This document shows, piece after piece, positions 18,901-27,176 of a DNA stretch of 64,000 nt. The first letter of the stretch is position 1, and each line of letters opens with the position of its first letter. The notes beneath the pieces were generated by a model. That model had not been told where the DNA came from. It was given only the letters and a program-made list of their open reading frames with translations, and made no database searches. Position numbers and translations under genes: made by a program. Origin of the DNA: an uncultured Bacteroidales bacterium (GTDB lineage: Bacteria; Bacteroidota; Bacteroidia; Bacteroidales; Paludibacteraceae). The DNA lies in contig CAKVEC010000001.1 in the NCBI GenBank assembly GCA_934728255.1, forward strand, positions 186,001 through 250,000. Direction: 5' to 3'.

Positions 18901-21900
18901 TTTCGGAATGCATACCGTTGTATATCTGTACTTTGCCGCCGCGGAGCATTACACGGTCGTGTGCGCCTTGCGTACGGTTGCCGTTGTAGTAATAATCCTC
19001 ATGTGCCGTAATGCGGAAAGCGTATTTGCCCTCCGTGAAGATAGGCTTACCGAACAGATATTCGTATTCGCCCTGTGCGTTTTTGTACACCACGTCTTGT
19101 GTGTGCGCCACGCTGTCGAAGTCCGTGAGATAGGTCTTTTCTATACCGAGGAAGCCCAACTCCATACCGTACTGCAACTGGCAGAGCGATATGCTGACCG
19201 GACTATGGTAGATATGGCGGAAGGTATCGTTGCAGAGCACCTCTATACCATTGTTGCGTAGGGTATCGGGCGTGAGACGGTTGGTTAGGTCCAGCACTTG
19301 CATGGCACTATTTCCGTTGGTCAGCGTGCTGTAGCCCTGCGCGGTCAGTTGCGTCAGTTTGTATTTGACGGGGAACAAATCCACAAAGAACTCGCCTGTC
19401 TCGGTGTCGGGATAGACCATAATACGCTTTTGCTGATAGGTAACGTTGGTATGGTGTTTTCCTACTGCGTGTACTACCGTGGTATCAATGCGGTCCATGG
19501 TCTTGTCCTGCGGGTCGTACACTATTTGCGCTGTGTTGTCGCCTTCCAGTTCCAGCACCATCAGGATACTGTCGCCTATGTTGTTGCGGCTGAGCGAGAA
19601 ACCTACAGGCAACGTGCCTTGGTCGTTACCGCCTGCAATGCGCCCTATCAGGCGCACCTTGGTCTCGTCCCACATCCGCAGCCCGTCCATATTGCCCGTT
19701 GGGGTGAACAGGCTGTCGCCGTCTATATGGAAGAAACCGCCGCTTGCAAAACGGTGTCCGTCCATCACGGCTTGCACCGTAACAGGGGCTTTGGGTACCT
19801 CAAACTCGAAGTTCCCCGCCGCATTGGTCTCTATCGGGTTGCCCGCCGCGTCGGTTGCCAATACGCCGTTGACGAGGAAATGCGCACCCCTGACAGGTAT
19901 TGTGGAACGCCGGTACAGCACACGTCCCGTAAAACGGACTGCCTCGGTATTGACAAAGTCAATGCCTGTTGCCTCGGGACGTTTCGGGTCTAATGCCACG
20001 GCTGCAAAACCGGCAGATGTACCATTGTAGGAGAACTTGCCATGCTCGGAGGTGGGGGTAACATCGTAGGTCATACCCTTGCCGAAAGGTATGCCGCCTA
20101 TGCAGTAGTCGCCGCTCTCGGCAGATACCGCCTTGTAGGTCAGCATAGCCGCGTCCGGTGCGTCGGTCGTGCGTATCTCTCCTTCTTTTTGCTTGATAAC
20201 AAGGTCATTGCGCTGTGCCAGGTCAGACGATGTACATGCCATATTGCTGACGTGGTAGGTGCCGGCAAGCGTTTGTGTGTAGTCGAACGGATAGTAGCAG
20301 AGCAAACCGTCCTCTTTGCCCGAAAGGTAACTATGGGTGTTGTCTGCTATTTCCCGCTCTGTCAGCGCACGGCTCCATACACGCACCTCATCGATGCACA
20401 CACCCTCCGTCCCGTGCAGGAGATACCATTTGCTGTCGGGGATTGTCGCGGGTTCTAACGGTTGCTGCCCGATGGCTTTCCCGTCGCAGTACAGGGCTGC
20501 CGTCTTGCTGTCCGTATCGCATACCACACTGACGGCAGTCCACGTGTCGGGGAAGATGGTAACGGTGAAAGGCAGTACCTGCGCCCCGTATTGCAGCCTG
20601 AGGACTTTGTTTTGGTCGGTCAGCGACAGGGTAATATCGTCCGAGTGGAGGTTGCGTGTTGTGAATAACTGTCGGTCGGTATTCACGTCCTGTTTGTCCG
20701 TTTTTATGAGTAACTGGAATGTGCGTGAGCCGCTCCAGGTCATTGGTTCTGCAGTGGCAAACGTATGTGCGCTGCCTGTCGGTTTCAGGTAGCCGTGTGC
20801 GTCCGCAGGGGTTTCGCCTTGCGCTACGGCACGCACTTCCACACCAGCATTGCCTGTGCCGTTGGGGTAACTGATACGCCCGCTGATACTCCCCGTCTGC
20901 GAGAGCCAGCCCGTGGCCGTCGCAGTATCTTGCAGCGTGGTGCCGTTGCACGAATAGGCGCAGATGATACGGTAGTCGTACAGGTTTCCCGCCTCTGCGG
21001 TGATGTCGCGGTAGTAGTGCTCTCCCTGCATTTCGGCTATGCGTGTCCACGCGTCTTGTGTATTGCAGAGACGCCGCTCAATGTAGAATACATCGGCATT
21101 GCCGTCCGTCTGGTTCCATTGCAGGAACACGCAATCGGGAAAATAGCCTTTTGATGCCTCAAAAGAAGCCACACCGGCAGCGTCGGTATAATACAGCGAT
21201 GGCCCCTTTACGCTGATAGGCGATGTTCCTCCGCATTTCAGGTCGCTGTTGCTGTCATCTATTTGGACACTATAGGTATAGTTGGCGCACGATACCTCGG
21301 CGGTCAGTTCTATTTCTGCGCGGTAGGTGCTGTCCGCTTGCAGTTTGAATAGCGAACCGCTTATGACGCGAGTGCTGCTTTCTGTTGTCCCTCCCGTTTG
21401 CGTCTTGCGGGTGATAACCACTTCGGCGTTCTTGTCCCACCAGACGTATTCGCTTTGTTTCTGCGTGGAGATGACCATCCGTATCTTGCGCGTGCGGTCG
21501 AAGTCGTCCGCTTTGAGGTAGTAGGTGCTGTCGTCGAGGATAGTGAGCAGGCTGTTGTGTTTCAGCACGCTGTCTTTGGCAGCCCACTGATGCCCATCGT
21601 AGCCCCAGTTGGTCGTACCGGCACGGTTCACGCGGTAATAGACAGGCTTCTCCCGATGGCTATGGTTGTACACGGCATAGTCAGTCGAGTCAATGTACGA
21701 ATAGCGGGTGTGCGTCGAATCGAATACGATAGGTAGTATGCCAATCGTCTCTGCGTCCGAGAAATCAGGTTCGTAGGCACGCTGTATCTGGAATATGTCG
21801 CTCGGCATAATGTCGGTCGCTTCGGGGGTGCGTACCGACCAGGTCAGTTCGGTGTAGCGACCGTCAATCTTGCCGTTGGGGCGTTCTAAATCGGCGGCAC

Positions 21901-22774
21901 GGAAATCATAGATACGGTGGAATGCCGGTATCTTCACCATATTCGATGTTACCTCCTGCGTCTGACCGCCGTCGCGCTTTACTTTGAAAGTGGCATAGAA
22001 ATCCTGTTGTACCGTGTCGGTCGTCATCACAAACATCTGCCCCGACCGGTCGGAAACCTGCACGGCTGAGGCTGCACCTGTAAAACTGGTGTAGTACGAC
22101 AGAGGGTCTTGATATACCACGTATGGTATCATCACATGCCCCAGACCGGCAACGCCGTTCTCCCCTACACTATAAAACACAGGGTCGAACAGCATAGGTG
22201 CCTGCACCGATGAAGCACTGTAGGTGCCCAGCGTCCAGTTGCGCTCCCAGGTAGCACCGGTCTTACGCGTGTCCACTATATGCGCTTTGGCAGTGTACTG
22301 CTTGCCGTCAAAAGCAGTGGACGGATACCAGTCGAACTCCAGAAAAGTCGGCGTGTCGCTTTCGCCCGTGCGGCTCAGCCAATAGGTGCCGCTCTGTCCA
22401 CTCTGCAGGTGGACGGGCACTTGGTCGTATGTGTTGGTGATAACCACCGTACCGTCCTCCACGCGGAGACTCACCCAACCTTTGTATTTGCTGTCGCAGT
22501 TGTAGTTGTTGTCGCCGCTGTAGTAGAGTATTCGGCGACTCACACCGTTGCCTTCCGCATAGATGTAGGTGCCGCCTTTTTCATCGCAAGCCCAGTGGTT
22601 TTGGGTGCTCCCGCGTGAGAAAACCAGCACTTTGAAGTGCACTTTGCCTTGTCCTAACGAGTACGCCATAAAGTTGCGGCTCTGCTCAAACCATGTGTTG
22701 TCAGCAAAAAGCGCAGCGCACATCACAAGCATCATCGCTGCGAGCAAAAGTCGTTTGGTATTATTCCATTTCAT
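12962..22774 (-). CDS. Giant (3270 aa) LamG-domain surface protein with T9SS sorting domain
   Basis: A signal peptide (KRLLLAAMMLVMCAALFA) precedes a multidomain extracellular protein. Approximate order: beta-rich N-terminus; CarboxypepD_reg-like folds near 626-670 and 943-1010; concanavalin/LamG-type domains near 675-830, 2155-2320 and 2356-2540, each ending in a YYPF/YYPM/YLPF-type motif; a long Gly/Ser/Thr-rich central region near 1350-1750; a BACON-like domain near 2675-2750; a [D/N]xDxxAAFxNDxCxGTT module near 2760-2890; two GWN-repeat modules near 2896-3065; and a type A T9SS sorting domain from about 3188 (AYPSPFVDKV). It is likely exported by the T9SS and may be an adhesin or glycan-binding protein. 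The ligand is unknown. The downstream lipoprotein is co-transcribed. Confidence 0.85.
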   Translation of the reverse strand: MKWNNTKRLLLAAMMLVMCAALFADNTWFEQSRNFMAYSLGQGKVHFKVLVFSRGSTQNHWACDEKGGTYIYAEGNGVSRRILYYSGDNNYNCDSKYKGWVSLRVEDGTVVITNTYDQVPVHLQSGQSGTYWLSRTGESDTPTFLEFDWYPSTAFDGKQYTAKAHIVDTRKTGATWERNWTLGTYSASSVQAPMLFDPVFYSVGENGVAGLGHVMIPYVVYQDPLSYYTSFTGAASAVQVSDRSGQMFVMTTDTVQQDFYATFKVKRDGGQTQEVTSNMVKIPAFHRIYDFRAADLERPNGKIDGRYTELTWSVRTPEATDIMPSDIFQIQRAYEPDFSDAETIGILPIVFDSTHTRYSYIDSTDYAVYNHSHREKPVYYRVNRAGTTNWGYDGHQWAAKDSVLKHNSLLTILDDSTYYLKADDFDRTRKIRMVISTQKQSEYVWWDKNAEVVITRKTQTGGTTESSTRVISGSLFKLQADSTYRAEIELTAEVSCANYTYSVQIDDSNSDLKCGGTSPISVKGPSLYYTDAAGVASFEASKGYFPDCVFLQWNQTDGNADVFYIERRLCNTQDAWTRIAEMQGEHYYRDITAEAGNLYDYRIICAYSCNGTTLQDTATATGWLSQTGSISGRISYPNGTGNAGVEVRAVAQGETPADAHGYLKPTGSAHTFATAEPMTWSGSRTFQLLIKTDKQDVNTDRQLFTTRNLHSDDITLSLTDQNKVLRLQYGAQVLPFTVTIFPDTWTAVSVVCDTDSKTAALYCDGKAIGQQPLEPATIPDSKWYLLHGTEGVCIDEVRVWSRALTEREIADNTHSYLSGKEDGLLCYYPFDYTQTLAGTYHVSNMACTSSDLAQRNDLVIKQKEGEIRTTDAPDAAMLTYKAVSAESGDYCIGGIPFGKGMTYDVTPTSEHGKFSYNGTSAGFAAVALDPKRPEATGIDFVNTEAVRFTGRVLYRRSTIPVRGAHFLVNGVLATDAAGNPIETNAAGNFEFEVPKAPVTVQAVMDGHRFASGGFFHIDGDSLFTPTGNMDGLRMWDETKVRLIGRIAGGNDQGTLPVGFSLSRNNIGDSILMVLELEGDNTAQIVYDPQDKTMDRIDTTVVHAVGKHHTNVTYQQKRIMVYPDTETGEFFVDLFPVKYKLTQLTAQGYSTLTNGNSAMQVLDLTNRLTPDTLRNNGIEVLCNDTFRHIYHSPVSISLCQLQYGMELGFLGIEKTYLTDFDSVAHTQDVVYKNAQGEYEYLFGKPIFTEGKYAFRITAHEDYYYNGNRTQGAHDRVMLRGGKVQIYNGMHSETETIRRELDSNGRTEAVLQADYPTYTRLGDDATRRILISVEHNGEYVQSEPVDVYVFADRLSGVETVNITPVGIRLFDILRDPPGSGSYSSLASGATYQKSENYHLSVKAGMQINMSFGSNYTGVVGAVAAPAGIGSFTGAQIQTSTATPVSIPLSFNGTFNWSSQYQYTTSEQVRTGSDAYHVGSGADVYMGTTENMYHGIGHGMTILDSTAYAAMSAQTKNGTMKVIATSRNDQGELRYLVVARKLLYSFGAGATFTYTQEHILTTVIPTLLRERNALILTTDSLTAQSQADATGKRVYYTALTPEDKDFALRNYHWADPQNTSLAFTSDTIAAYNRAILQWTELIALNEKEKVQAINGTQPYKTYSITGGTPVTHSETVSYSSSSNSQYATPGNLLNSLKSISPTLISKGGEQFVRLIEVIGVGQDENGNKAVDIEANTTGSKFKLSITPIADVDFNHVDGESQSASRTYSYTLSPDAYGYMDVNVYRKKDTINTFNKDASSAPSTDYYYSSFIFYGMAGASRCPYEGGDSTLFYQPGTPLSNPTIAIENPHITVDKREISSVPADQKAVFNLALSNEQPSDIGMAASSISFELYVVPASNPNGLKLSIDGVALGFTPMKIAIPHGKAVHKVLEVERGQGYDFENIRIRLRSICDIEERDETAISVHFVPAATALNLTAPHDQWVLNTQSSHDSAGYYLPVVIDGFDVHSDGFDHIELQYKQLNQSDNDWVNLCSYYADDSLYAQASGNKAMIENGKIDNIRFYGERDPMEQHYDLRAVSFARYGNGFITRSSAVLHGIKDTRRPEVFGLPTPADGILSVKDVLSLRFSEPVAGNYLDEDANFEIVGGTNNLDITQTTSLAFSGEKSCVARTSVHRNMSNRAFTIEALIRPAEQGRAMTIFALGDTKQKLRFSLTADNCLRAEVGNVSVTSEKMEPVQDFTRCAMTYDTTGVVRFFAGTKEITLPNQPTLPHYTGNGTLLFGNTADGEEPFHGNMLEARLWTKAQEQDELALTYKKHLTGYEQELMAYYPMNEGRGTTCHDLANGAVLRLQGTSWTLPEGMSLRLDGTDGVRLAHDLLSRSAIQDLTLMLWFKTDTQTPDTAAIFSTGGGLATEDDAEGKVFLGLQNGNIVLRHRSQEFIARGHYADQQWHQLVYTLNRTYNIGNLFVDGKQTTTFAADRIGSMSGNEMWLGACHWTLTDTLGNRIAQPRYAFSGHIDHLVLYEQSLPNSSIQNFHNMAPSGEEMGLIAYLPFCARQLSDNGRLELRYSPYNARIFRDANGEVVDKKQRLILSDASQMADKSDFAPVRDALPRTRYNFSWACNGDELMLNLKMLDKEINKQNIFLTVRNVEDLNGNRMLNPMSWTVYVDRNQLRWSENEKTISTTLNSDTAFDLTITNTGGTTRQYNLSSLPSWLTAVPASGSLAPQASQTIRFTMAEGLNVGEHTEYIYLQDDQDLFERLLLTVKVESICPWTDDHKDLPMSMSLIGQVLLTNTNDTTYDTDTNDIIAAFINDRCVGTTHITYDDATLASHVYMTIYGNENMVNSPVQMRLWQASTGKIFILNAAQDLLFTHKRCYGCAPDVPIVLTTSDRKIQQLMLSEGWNWVSFHLNPTYSTNINRMLSAQAQWTAGDLVKDPLGRMYSQYQTAIAGKPAAWYGTLNRFNYRCIYMFSVQNALTPEIEGEPLTEQDRTLRLFAGWNVLPYLLETNLPVTEAMADYLNNAKEGDVIKSKDRFVVFSAASKWEGNLTYMEPGQGYLLYRQGEPCTFTYYTYNITPHPRNAHANAVQTPLFVNHAATNMNVIATLADYHGSTDGLTLSAYAGNELAGRVAVHNTDSMPLFFLTIGSENPAPIRFALEQNGKTIATGAPLFDYEANRIVGSLAHPLPVAFGGNSIVAYPSPFVDKVQIIVTAESEQPVSVAIYSAGGQLITQVDGQTENGTYIYDWQQATDVPAGIYSAVVRTGKQTQTVKLIKQK

Positions 22775-22827
22775 AATGGCTTTATTTGGATTTATATTGC
22801 TTTGTATATACTTTCCGTTGATTATAT

Positions 22828-22893
22828 CGGGTGATTATCGGGTGATTATCGGGTGATTATCGGGTGATTAACGGGTGATTAACGGGTTGCTCC
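22828..22893. repeat. 11-bp-period tandem array (locus E)
   Basis: Six exact-length units follow each other: CGGGTGATTAT three times, CGGGTGATTAA twice and CGGGTTGCTCC. A half-related unit precedes them. The array fills the 138-bp spacer between the EamA gene and the giant-protein gene. The same units recur at 56455-56520, 33 kb away. Confidence 0.9.
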
Positions 22894-22912
22894 CGATAGA
22901 ATGTCCTGTGAG

Positions 22913-23848
22913 TTACGCATAACTGCCCGCGGCAAGGAACAGGAGACCGATGACAATGCCGATCAGGCACAGCACTTTCTTCCACGGATCTTTTTCTTTG
23001 AGCACCAGAATGCCGTACAGGAACGGAATGATCGTGCCGCCGCGCCTGATGGTGGATACCACTGAGATAAGCGAATCCGTATCGCTCAGCGCAAGCATAT
23101 AGACATAGTCGCTCAATACCAGAAATATGGATATTCCTGCAATCGCCCACGTCCATCGGAAAGCCGCTGCCGTTGAACCGGCTGTATGGCCGAAGTAGCG
23201 TTTGCGGTTGACGATCAGTGTGGCAATACCCATCATCAGTGCCTGATAGAAAGTGTAATACACCTGCACGGCATTATGGTCGAACCGGCGCATCATATAT
23301 TTGTCATATAGCCCGCTGGCGGAACCGATCAATATCGCCAACAGCAGACAGACATAGTATTTGCGTTGGATCTTGGGTGTATGAAGATCGCCTTTCCCTG
23401 CACGGTGTTCCACTAATGAGAAAGCAAAAATACTGCCCAATGCGCATACTACGCCTGCCCATTGCCAGCCGTTGAGCCGCTCCCCGAACAGGAGCATGGC
23501 GCCGATAAGCGTCCACATCGGGCGGGTCGCCTGCATTGGCGATACCACGGATATGGGCAGATACTTGATCGCTACGTAGGCACATACCCACGAACTGAGA
23601 ACAATACACGATTTGAGCAGGATAAGCAGGTGCGCCGTCAGCCCCACGCGCGGCACATAGAAGAGAGTCCCGCTCATCATCTCGGGGCAGCAACGCGATA
23701 GCAACAGCGGTACCGCCAAAATACCGGAGGAAATAAGCAAACTGATACTCAGCACGTCCATTACGCTGTTGTCGCGCAAAGAACGTTTCTTGCTGATGTC
23801 ATAAAAGCCCAAACACAGGGCGGACAATATGGCGAGAATAACCCACAT
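22913..23848 (-). CDS. EamA/DMT-superfamily permease
   Basis: The product is 311 residues and almost entirely hydrophobic, with about ten predicted membrane segments arranged as two EamA repeats. The second repeat starts near residue 165 (YYVCLLLAILIGSASGLY). Members of the drug/metabolite transporter superfamily export amino acids, nucleosides or other small metabolites, and the substrate cannot be read from sequence. The start codon is immediately preceded by an AT-rich 7-bp tandem array. It is followed by the giant surface-protein gene in the same direction. Confidence 0.88.
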   Translation of the reverse strand: MWVILAILSALCLGFYDISKKRSLRDNSVMDVLSISLLISSGILAVPLLLSRCCPEMMSGTLFYVPRVGLTAHLLILLKSCIVLSSWVCAYVAIKYLPISVVSPMQATRPMWTLIGAMLLFGERLNGWQWAGVVCALGSIFAFSLVEHRAGKGDLHTPKIQRKYYVCLLLAILIGSASGLYDKYMMRRFDHNAVQVYYTFYQALMMGIATLIVNRKRYFGHTAGSTAAAFRWTWAIAGISIFLVLSDYVYMLALSDTDSLISVVSTIRRGGTIIPFLYGILVLKEKDPWKKVLCLIGIVIGLLFLAAGSYA

Positions 23849-23852
23849 TTTA

Positions 23853-23908
23853 ATTATGAATTATGAATTACGAATTATGAATTGTGCATTATGCATTGTG
23901 CATTATGC
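23853..23908. repeat. 7-bp-period tandem array abutting the EamA start
   Basis: Eight 7-bp units are in phase (ATTATGA, ATTATGA, ATTACGA, ATTATGA, ATTGTGC, ATTATGC, ATTGTGC, ATTATGC). They occupy the spacer between the DUF2851 gene and EamA and overlap the last codons of the former. Similar arrays precede ugd and valS. Confidence 0.85.
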
Positions 23909-25186
23909 ATTGAGAAATATCTGATACCCCACTTCGCAGTTCATACAGCGGCTTGACTGGCAATAGTTTTGATACAGGTGTATCAATGCTTGCGTGTCGG
24001 CGGCAGAGTGCACCTCTTGTCCGAGCAAACGCCATTGACGGATAATACTGTTGTTTTCAGGGGCAATCTGCTCCATTAGCAACAGGGCTTTGTCAATCGC
24101 TGCGCTGTCCTTGTGCGCGAGCGCATACGCGTACTTATAGGGTATCACGCTGTTGATAAGCAGTATATCTATCGAACTGCGCCCGATAGGGGCAGGGAAA
24201 CTGATTCTGTTGGGCGTATCTTCTTCGGTAGGGTGGAGTGTCAGAAGCGATACCAACTGCTCCAAACCGCTTTCTTCCATCAGACGGGAGAATAGAAACT
24301 CCGATTGGTGTATCAGTTGGGCAAACTGGCGGATACGCACTTCGGGAAATGCCTGCGGGCGCATTCGGGCTTTCTTCCACAGGTAGCCGTCTATCGGAGT
24401 AAGGGAAAACTTCTTTTGGAGAAACAAATACTCACGTAGCAGACGCAGTTCCTCATCGGTCTGTGCCGTTTCCTTGGTCAGCAGACCCGATTGCCCGAGC
24501 AGGATGGCGGTCAGTTGAAAAAGACTGTTGCGATGTTTCTGCAGGTAAGCGAGCGGCGTCTGTATAGCCATCGTCTCAAAGGGAATACCATTGGTATGAA
24601 AACCGAAATTATGTGCCAGCGTGATGTAAAAAGCATGCTCCCAACTGTGCTGCGTAATGCCTAATAGCCGCTGTATCGATTGCTGCTTGCAGTCTAATCG
24701 TTTCTTCAATAGTGCTTTGCGCCAACCGTCGGTGAGCAGAGACGGGTCTTGCAGCAGCCGTCTCCCGCAGTCTATCACTTCCCCGGCGGAGTCCATACGT
24801 TGTGCCGCTTGGACAAGCCCGGTCAGGTAGTCTTGATTGCCAGGATAGCGCAGTTCGCATTGGCAGATGGCTTCGCCTTGCGAATTATATACACGCTTGT
24901 CTGCATGCCGCACTACATGCAGAACCACAGAGTCGTATGCTTGATCCAAGTGGTGGCGGTGTTTGTACCAATCGGAGGCATTCAGGTGTATCTCTACATT
25001 GCCGAACCACTCCTGCTCACCTATACGCAGATGCACATCGCTGAAGTCCGGACCGGCATCTGTGTTGTGACGCCCGACGGAGAGAATCTCTATCGGCTTG
25101 CCGTCAGTACTTGTCTGTGGAAAAGACTCCCACAAACGCTTTTGCCAGATGTAATGCAGTAATATCTCGGGGAAAGTGCCGCTCAT
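23903..25186 (-). CDS. DUF2851 family protein
   Basis: This is a conserved Bacteroidota protein of unknown function (427 residues from the chosen start). Family features are the N-terminal SGTFPEILLHYIWQKRLW, the RHNTDAGPDFSDVHLRIG and GNVEIHLNASDW motifs, and the C-terminal CMNCEVGYQIF. The GNVEIHL segment resembles a nuclease-like beta-strand pair, but that is inference. I start it at 25186 rather than at the ATG 39 bases upstream because a TAATTTTG promoter box at 25194-25201 overlaps the longer N-terminus, giving a nearly leaderless message. Confidence 0.85.
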   Translation of the reverse strand: MSGTFPEILLHYIWQKRLWESFPQTSTDGKPIEILSVGRHNTDAGPDFSDVHLRIGEQEWFGNVEIHLNASDWYKHRHHLDQAYDSVVLHVVRHADKRVYNSQGEAICQCELRYPGNQDYLTGLVQAAQRMDSAGEVIDCGRRLLQDPSLLTDGWRKALLKKRLDCKQQSIQRLLGITQHSWEHAFYITLAHNFGFHTNGIPFETMAIQTPLAYLQKHRNSLFQLTAILLGQSGLLTKETAQTDEELRLLREYLFLQKKFSLTPIDGYLWKKARMRPQAFPEVRIRQFAQLIHQSEFLFSRLMEESGLEQLVSLLTLHPTEEDTPNRISFPAPIGRSSIDILLINSVIPYKYAYALAHKDSAAIDKALLLMEQIAPENNSIIRQWRLLGQEVHSAADTQALIHLYQNYCQSSRCMNCEVGYQIFLNA

Positions 25187-25193
25187 TCGGACG

Positions 25194-25201
25194 GCAAAAT
25201 T
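25194..25201 (-). promoter_or_regulatory. Promoter -7 box of the DUF2851 gene
   Basis: TAATTTTG on the minus strand matches the phylum consensus and ends only eight bases before the ATG at 25186. The transcript would have almost no 5' leader. Confidence 0.55.
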
Positions 25202-25234
25202 ACTGCTTTTTTTGTGTATATGCAAAAAAAGTAC

Positions 25235-25242
25235 TACCTTTG
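25235..25242 (+). promoter_or_regulatory. Promoter -7 box of the AMP-binding synthetase gene
   Basis: TACCTTTG matches TAnnTTTG, with a TTG about 20 bases upstream at 25212-25214. It lies 59 bases upstream of the start codon at 25301 and is divergent from the DUF2851 promoter. Confidence 0.7.
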
Positions 25243-25300
25243 TCTTAATTTTGAGGATATATTAGGGGAGTGATAACTATTAAAAACAAATGTTGTTAGA

Positions 25301-26938
25301 ATGAAGAATCATTATTTGCATTACCTCGGCGAGGTAATGGCGCATCAGTGGAATGATGCTGCGTTGACGGATTATGGGGAGGAGAAAACCTACACATTCG
25401 GAGATTTGGCAGTGGAGATGGAGCGTTTGCATGTGTTGTTTCGTCAGTTGGGAATTAACGAGGGGGATAAAGTGGCTATTGCGGGGCGCAACTGCGCCAA
25501 CTGGGTAGTGGCATATCTGGCGGTTGCGTCCTACAGGGGCGTGGTAGTCAGTATCTTGCAGGATTTCAAGTCGGAAGATATAGCCAAACTCCTGGTGCAC
25601 TCCGACGCAAAAGCCCTTTTTGTAGGTCCCTACGTATGGCGTGAGTTGCAGCAGCAGCCGTTGGAGCAGTTGTCGGCAGTAATCTCAATTGCGGATTTCT
25701 CCGTTGTCCGCACCAAAGAAGGCATACAGGTGCCTGCCAAAGAAACCATTGATGCCGAACTGAAAGCCCGTTATCCGCATGGTATGCAGCCGTCGGACGT
25801 ACACTACGAGGTCAATCCTGACGATCTGGCACTTATCAACTACACCAGTGGCAGCACTGGCTCGCCCAAGGGCGTGATGCTCAACGGGCGCTCGCTGAGC
25901 AACAACGTGGAGGCGGCTATGCAGATCCTGCCCGTCGAACCGGGGCAACGTCTGGTCTCTATGCTCCCGCTGGCGCACATGTTCGGGCAACTGGCGGATT
26001 TCCTCTACCCGCTTTGTGCCGGTACCCACATCTATTATCTGACCAAGTCGCCCACGCCGAGTATCCTGCTGCGTGCCATGGCGGATGTGAAACCCTATAT
26101 GGTGGCTACCGTGCCGCTCGTGATAGAGAAGATCCACAAGCAGAAACTCGATCCGCTGTTGAGCAAGAAAATACTGAAAGTGTGCTGGTACACACCGGTG
26201 GTGATGAATATCGTGCGAAACCATGTTCGCAAGGCTCTTGTAAAAGCCTTCGGCGGACAGGTGCGCTATTTCCTTTGCGGTGGTGCGGCTATGAACCCGC
26301 TGGTGGAGAAATGTCTGATGGATGTCCATTTCCCCCTCTCTATCGGATATGGTATGACCGAGTGCGGACCGCTCGTGGCAGGCAATCCGCCCAAGTATTT
26401 CAAGCGTCGCAGTTGCGGTGTGCCCGTGCCGAATATGGAGGCGAAGATAGAGAACCCCGATGCCAAAGGCGAAGGGGAGATACTTGTGCGCGGCGAGAAT
26501 GTGATGCTCGGTTATTACAAGAACGAAGAGGCTACCCGTGCGGCGTTCACCGAAGACGGATGGATGCGTACGGGCGACCTCGGCTATATCGACAAGCGCA
26601 AGAATATCTATATCCGCGGGCGCAACAAGACGATGATCTTGGGGGCGTCGGGACAGAATATCTACCCCGAGGAGATCGAGGACAAACTGAACGTGCAGGA
26701 AGGTGTGGGCGAGTCTATTATCGTAGAACGTGAGGGACGTTTGGTTGCACTCATTTTCCCTGACGAGCAGACCCGCAAACGCCTGTCGGTGGAGGAGTTG
26801 CAGCAACTGATGCGTGAGAACATCAAGAAACTCAACAAACTCATTCCCGGTTACAGCCGTGTAAGCGATGTGGAAATCAAGCAGGAGCCATTTGAGAAAA
26901 CTCCGAAAAAGTCTATCAAACGTTTCTTGTACAAGTGA
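25301..26938 (+). CDS. AMP-binding acyl-CoA synthetase (long-chain fatty-acid-CoA ligase type)
   Basis: The 545-residue protein belongs to the adenylate-forming superfamily and probably activates a fatty acid as an acyl-AMP and then acyl-CoA. The P-loop-like motif YTSGSTGSPKG begins near residue 180. The A5 motif is GYGMTECGP, the A7 motif is TGDLGYID, and the C-terminal lysine motif is FEKTPKKSIKRF. Membrane segments are absent. The gene stands alone, with its own promoter. The exact acyl substrate cannot be assigned. Confidence 0.9.
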   Translation: MKNHYLHYLGEVMAHQWNDAALTDYGEEKTYTFGDLAVEMERLHVLFRQLGINEGDKVAIAGRNCANWVVAYLAVASYRGVVVSILQDFKSEDIAKLLVHSDAKALFVGPYVWRELQQQPLEQLSAVISIADFSVVRTKEGIQVPAKETIDAELKARYPHGMQPSDVHYEVNPDDLALINYTSGSTGSPKGVMLNGRSLSNNVEAAMQILPVEPGQRLVSMLPLAHMFGQLADFLYPLCAGTHIYYLTKSPTPSILLRAMADVKPYMVATVPLVIEKIHKQKLDPLLSKKILKVCWYTPVVMNIVRNHVRKALVKAFGGQVRYFLCGGAAMNPLVEKCLMDVHFPLSIGYGMTECGPLVAGNPPKYFKRRSCGVPVPNMEAKIENPDAKGEGEILVRGENVMLGYYKNEEATRAAFTEDGWMRTGDLGYIDKRKNIYIRGRNKTMILGASGQNIYPEEIEDKLNVQEGVGESIIVEREGRLVALIFPDEQTRKRLSVEELQQLMRENIKKLNKLIPGYSRVSDVEIKQEPFEKTPKKSIKRFLYK

Positions 26939-26953
26939 TCAATCTACATAGAA

Positions 26954-27030
26954 AAACGTTAATTTTCGTATAATTGGACGGTATTCTTGGGAGAAGAACA
27001 TATAATTGACCATGTAATTTGATCATTCAT
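26954..27030. repeat. 11-bp-period tandem array (locus G)
   Basis: Seven 11-bp windows in phase contain AAACGTTAATT, TTCGTATAATT, ACATATAATTG and ACCATGTAATT with more diverged units between. They lie in the convergent spacer between the synthetase gene and the next minus-strand gene. The order of unit types parallels the array at 6041-6106. Confidence 0.55.
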
Positions 27031-27176
27031 TTTATTGATGGAGAATTTGTGGCTGATTATATGTTCTAATCGTATATATATATAACAATTAGGAACGTTG
27101 TTTTTTGAGAGAAACACATAGATCCCACTTCTTCAACCCCGTGAAGACGATGAAAGACCTATTACCGACCGCAATA

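Noticed and set aside
22828..22893. CRISPR-like array
   Set aside because: Units are 11 bp with no spacers between them, and no cas genes are present.
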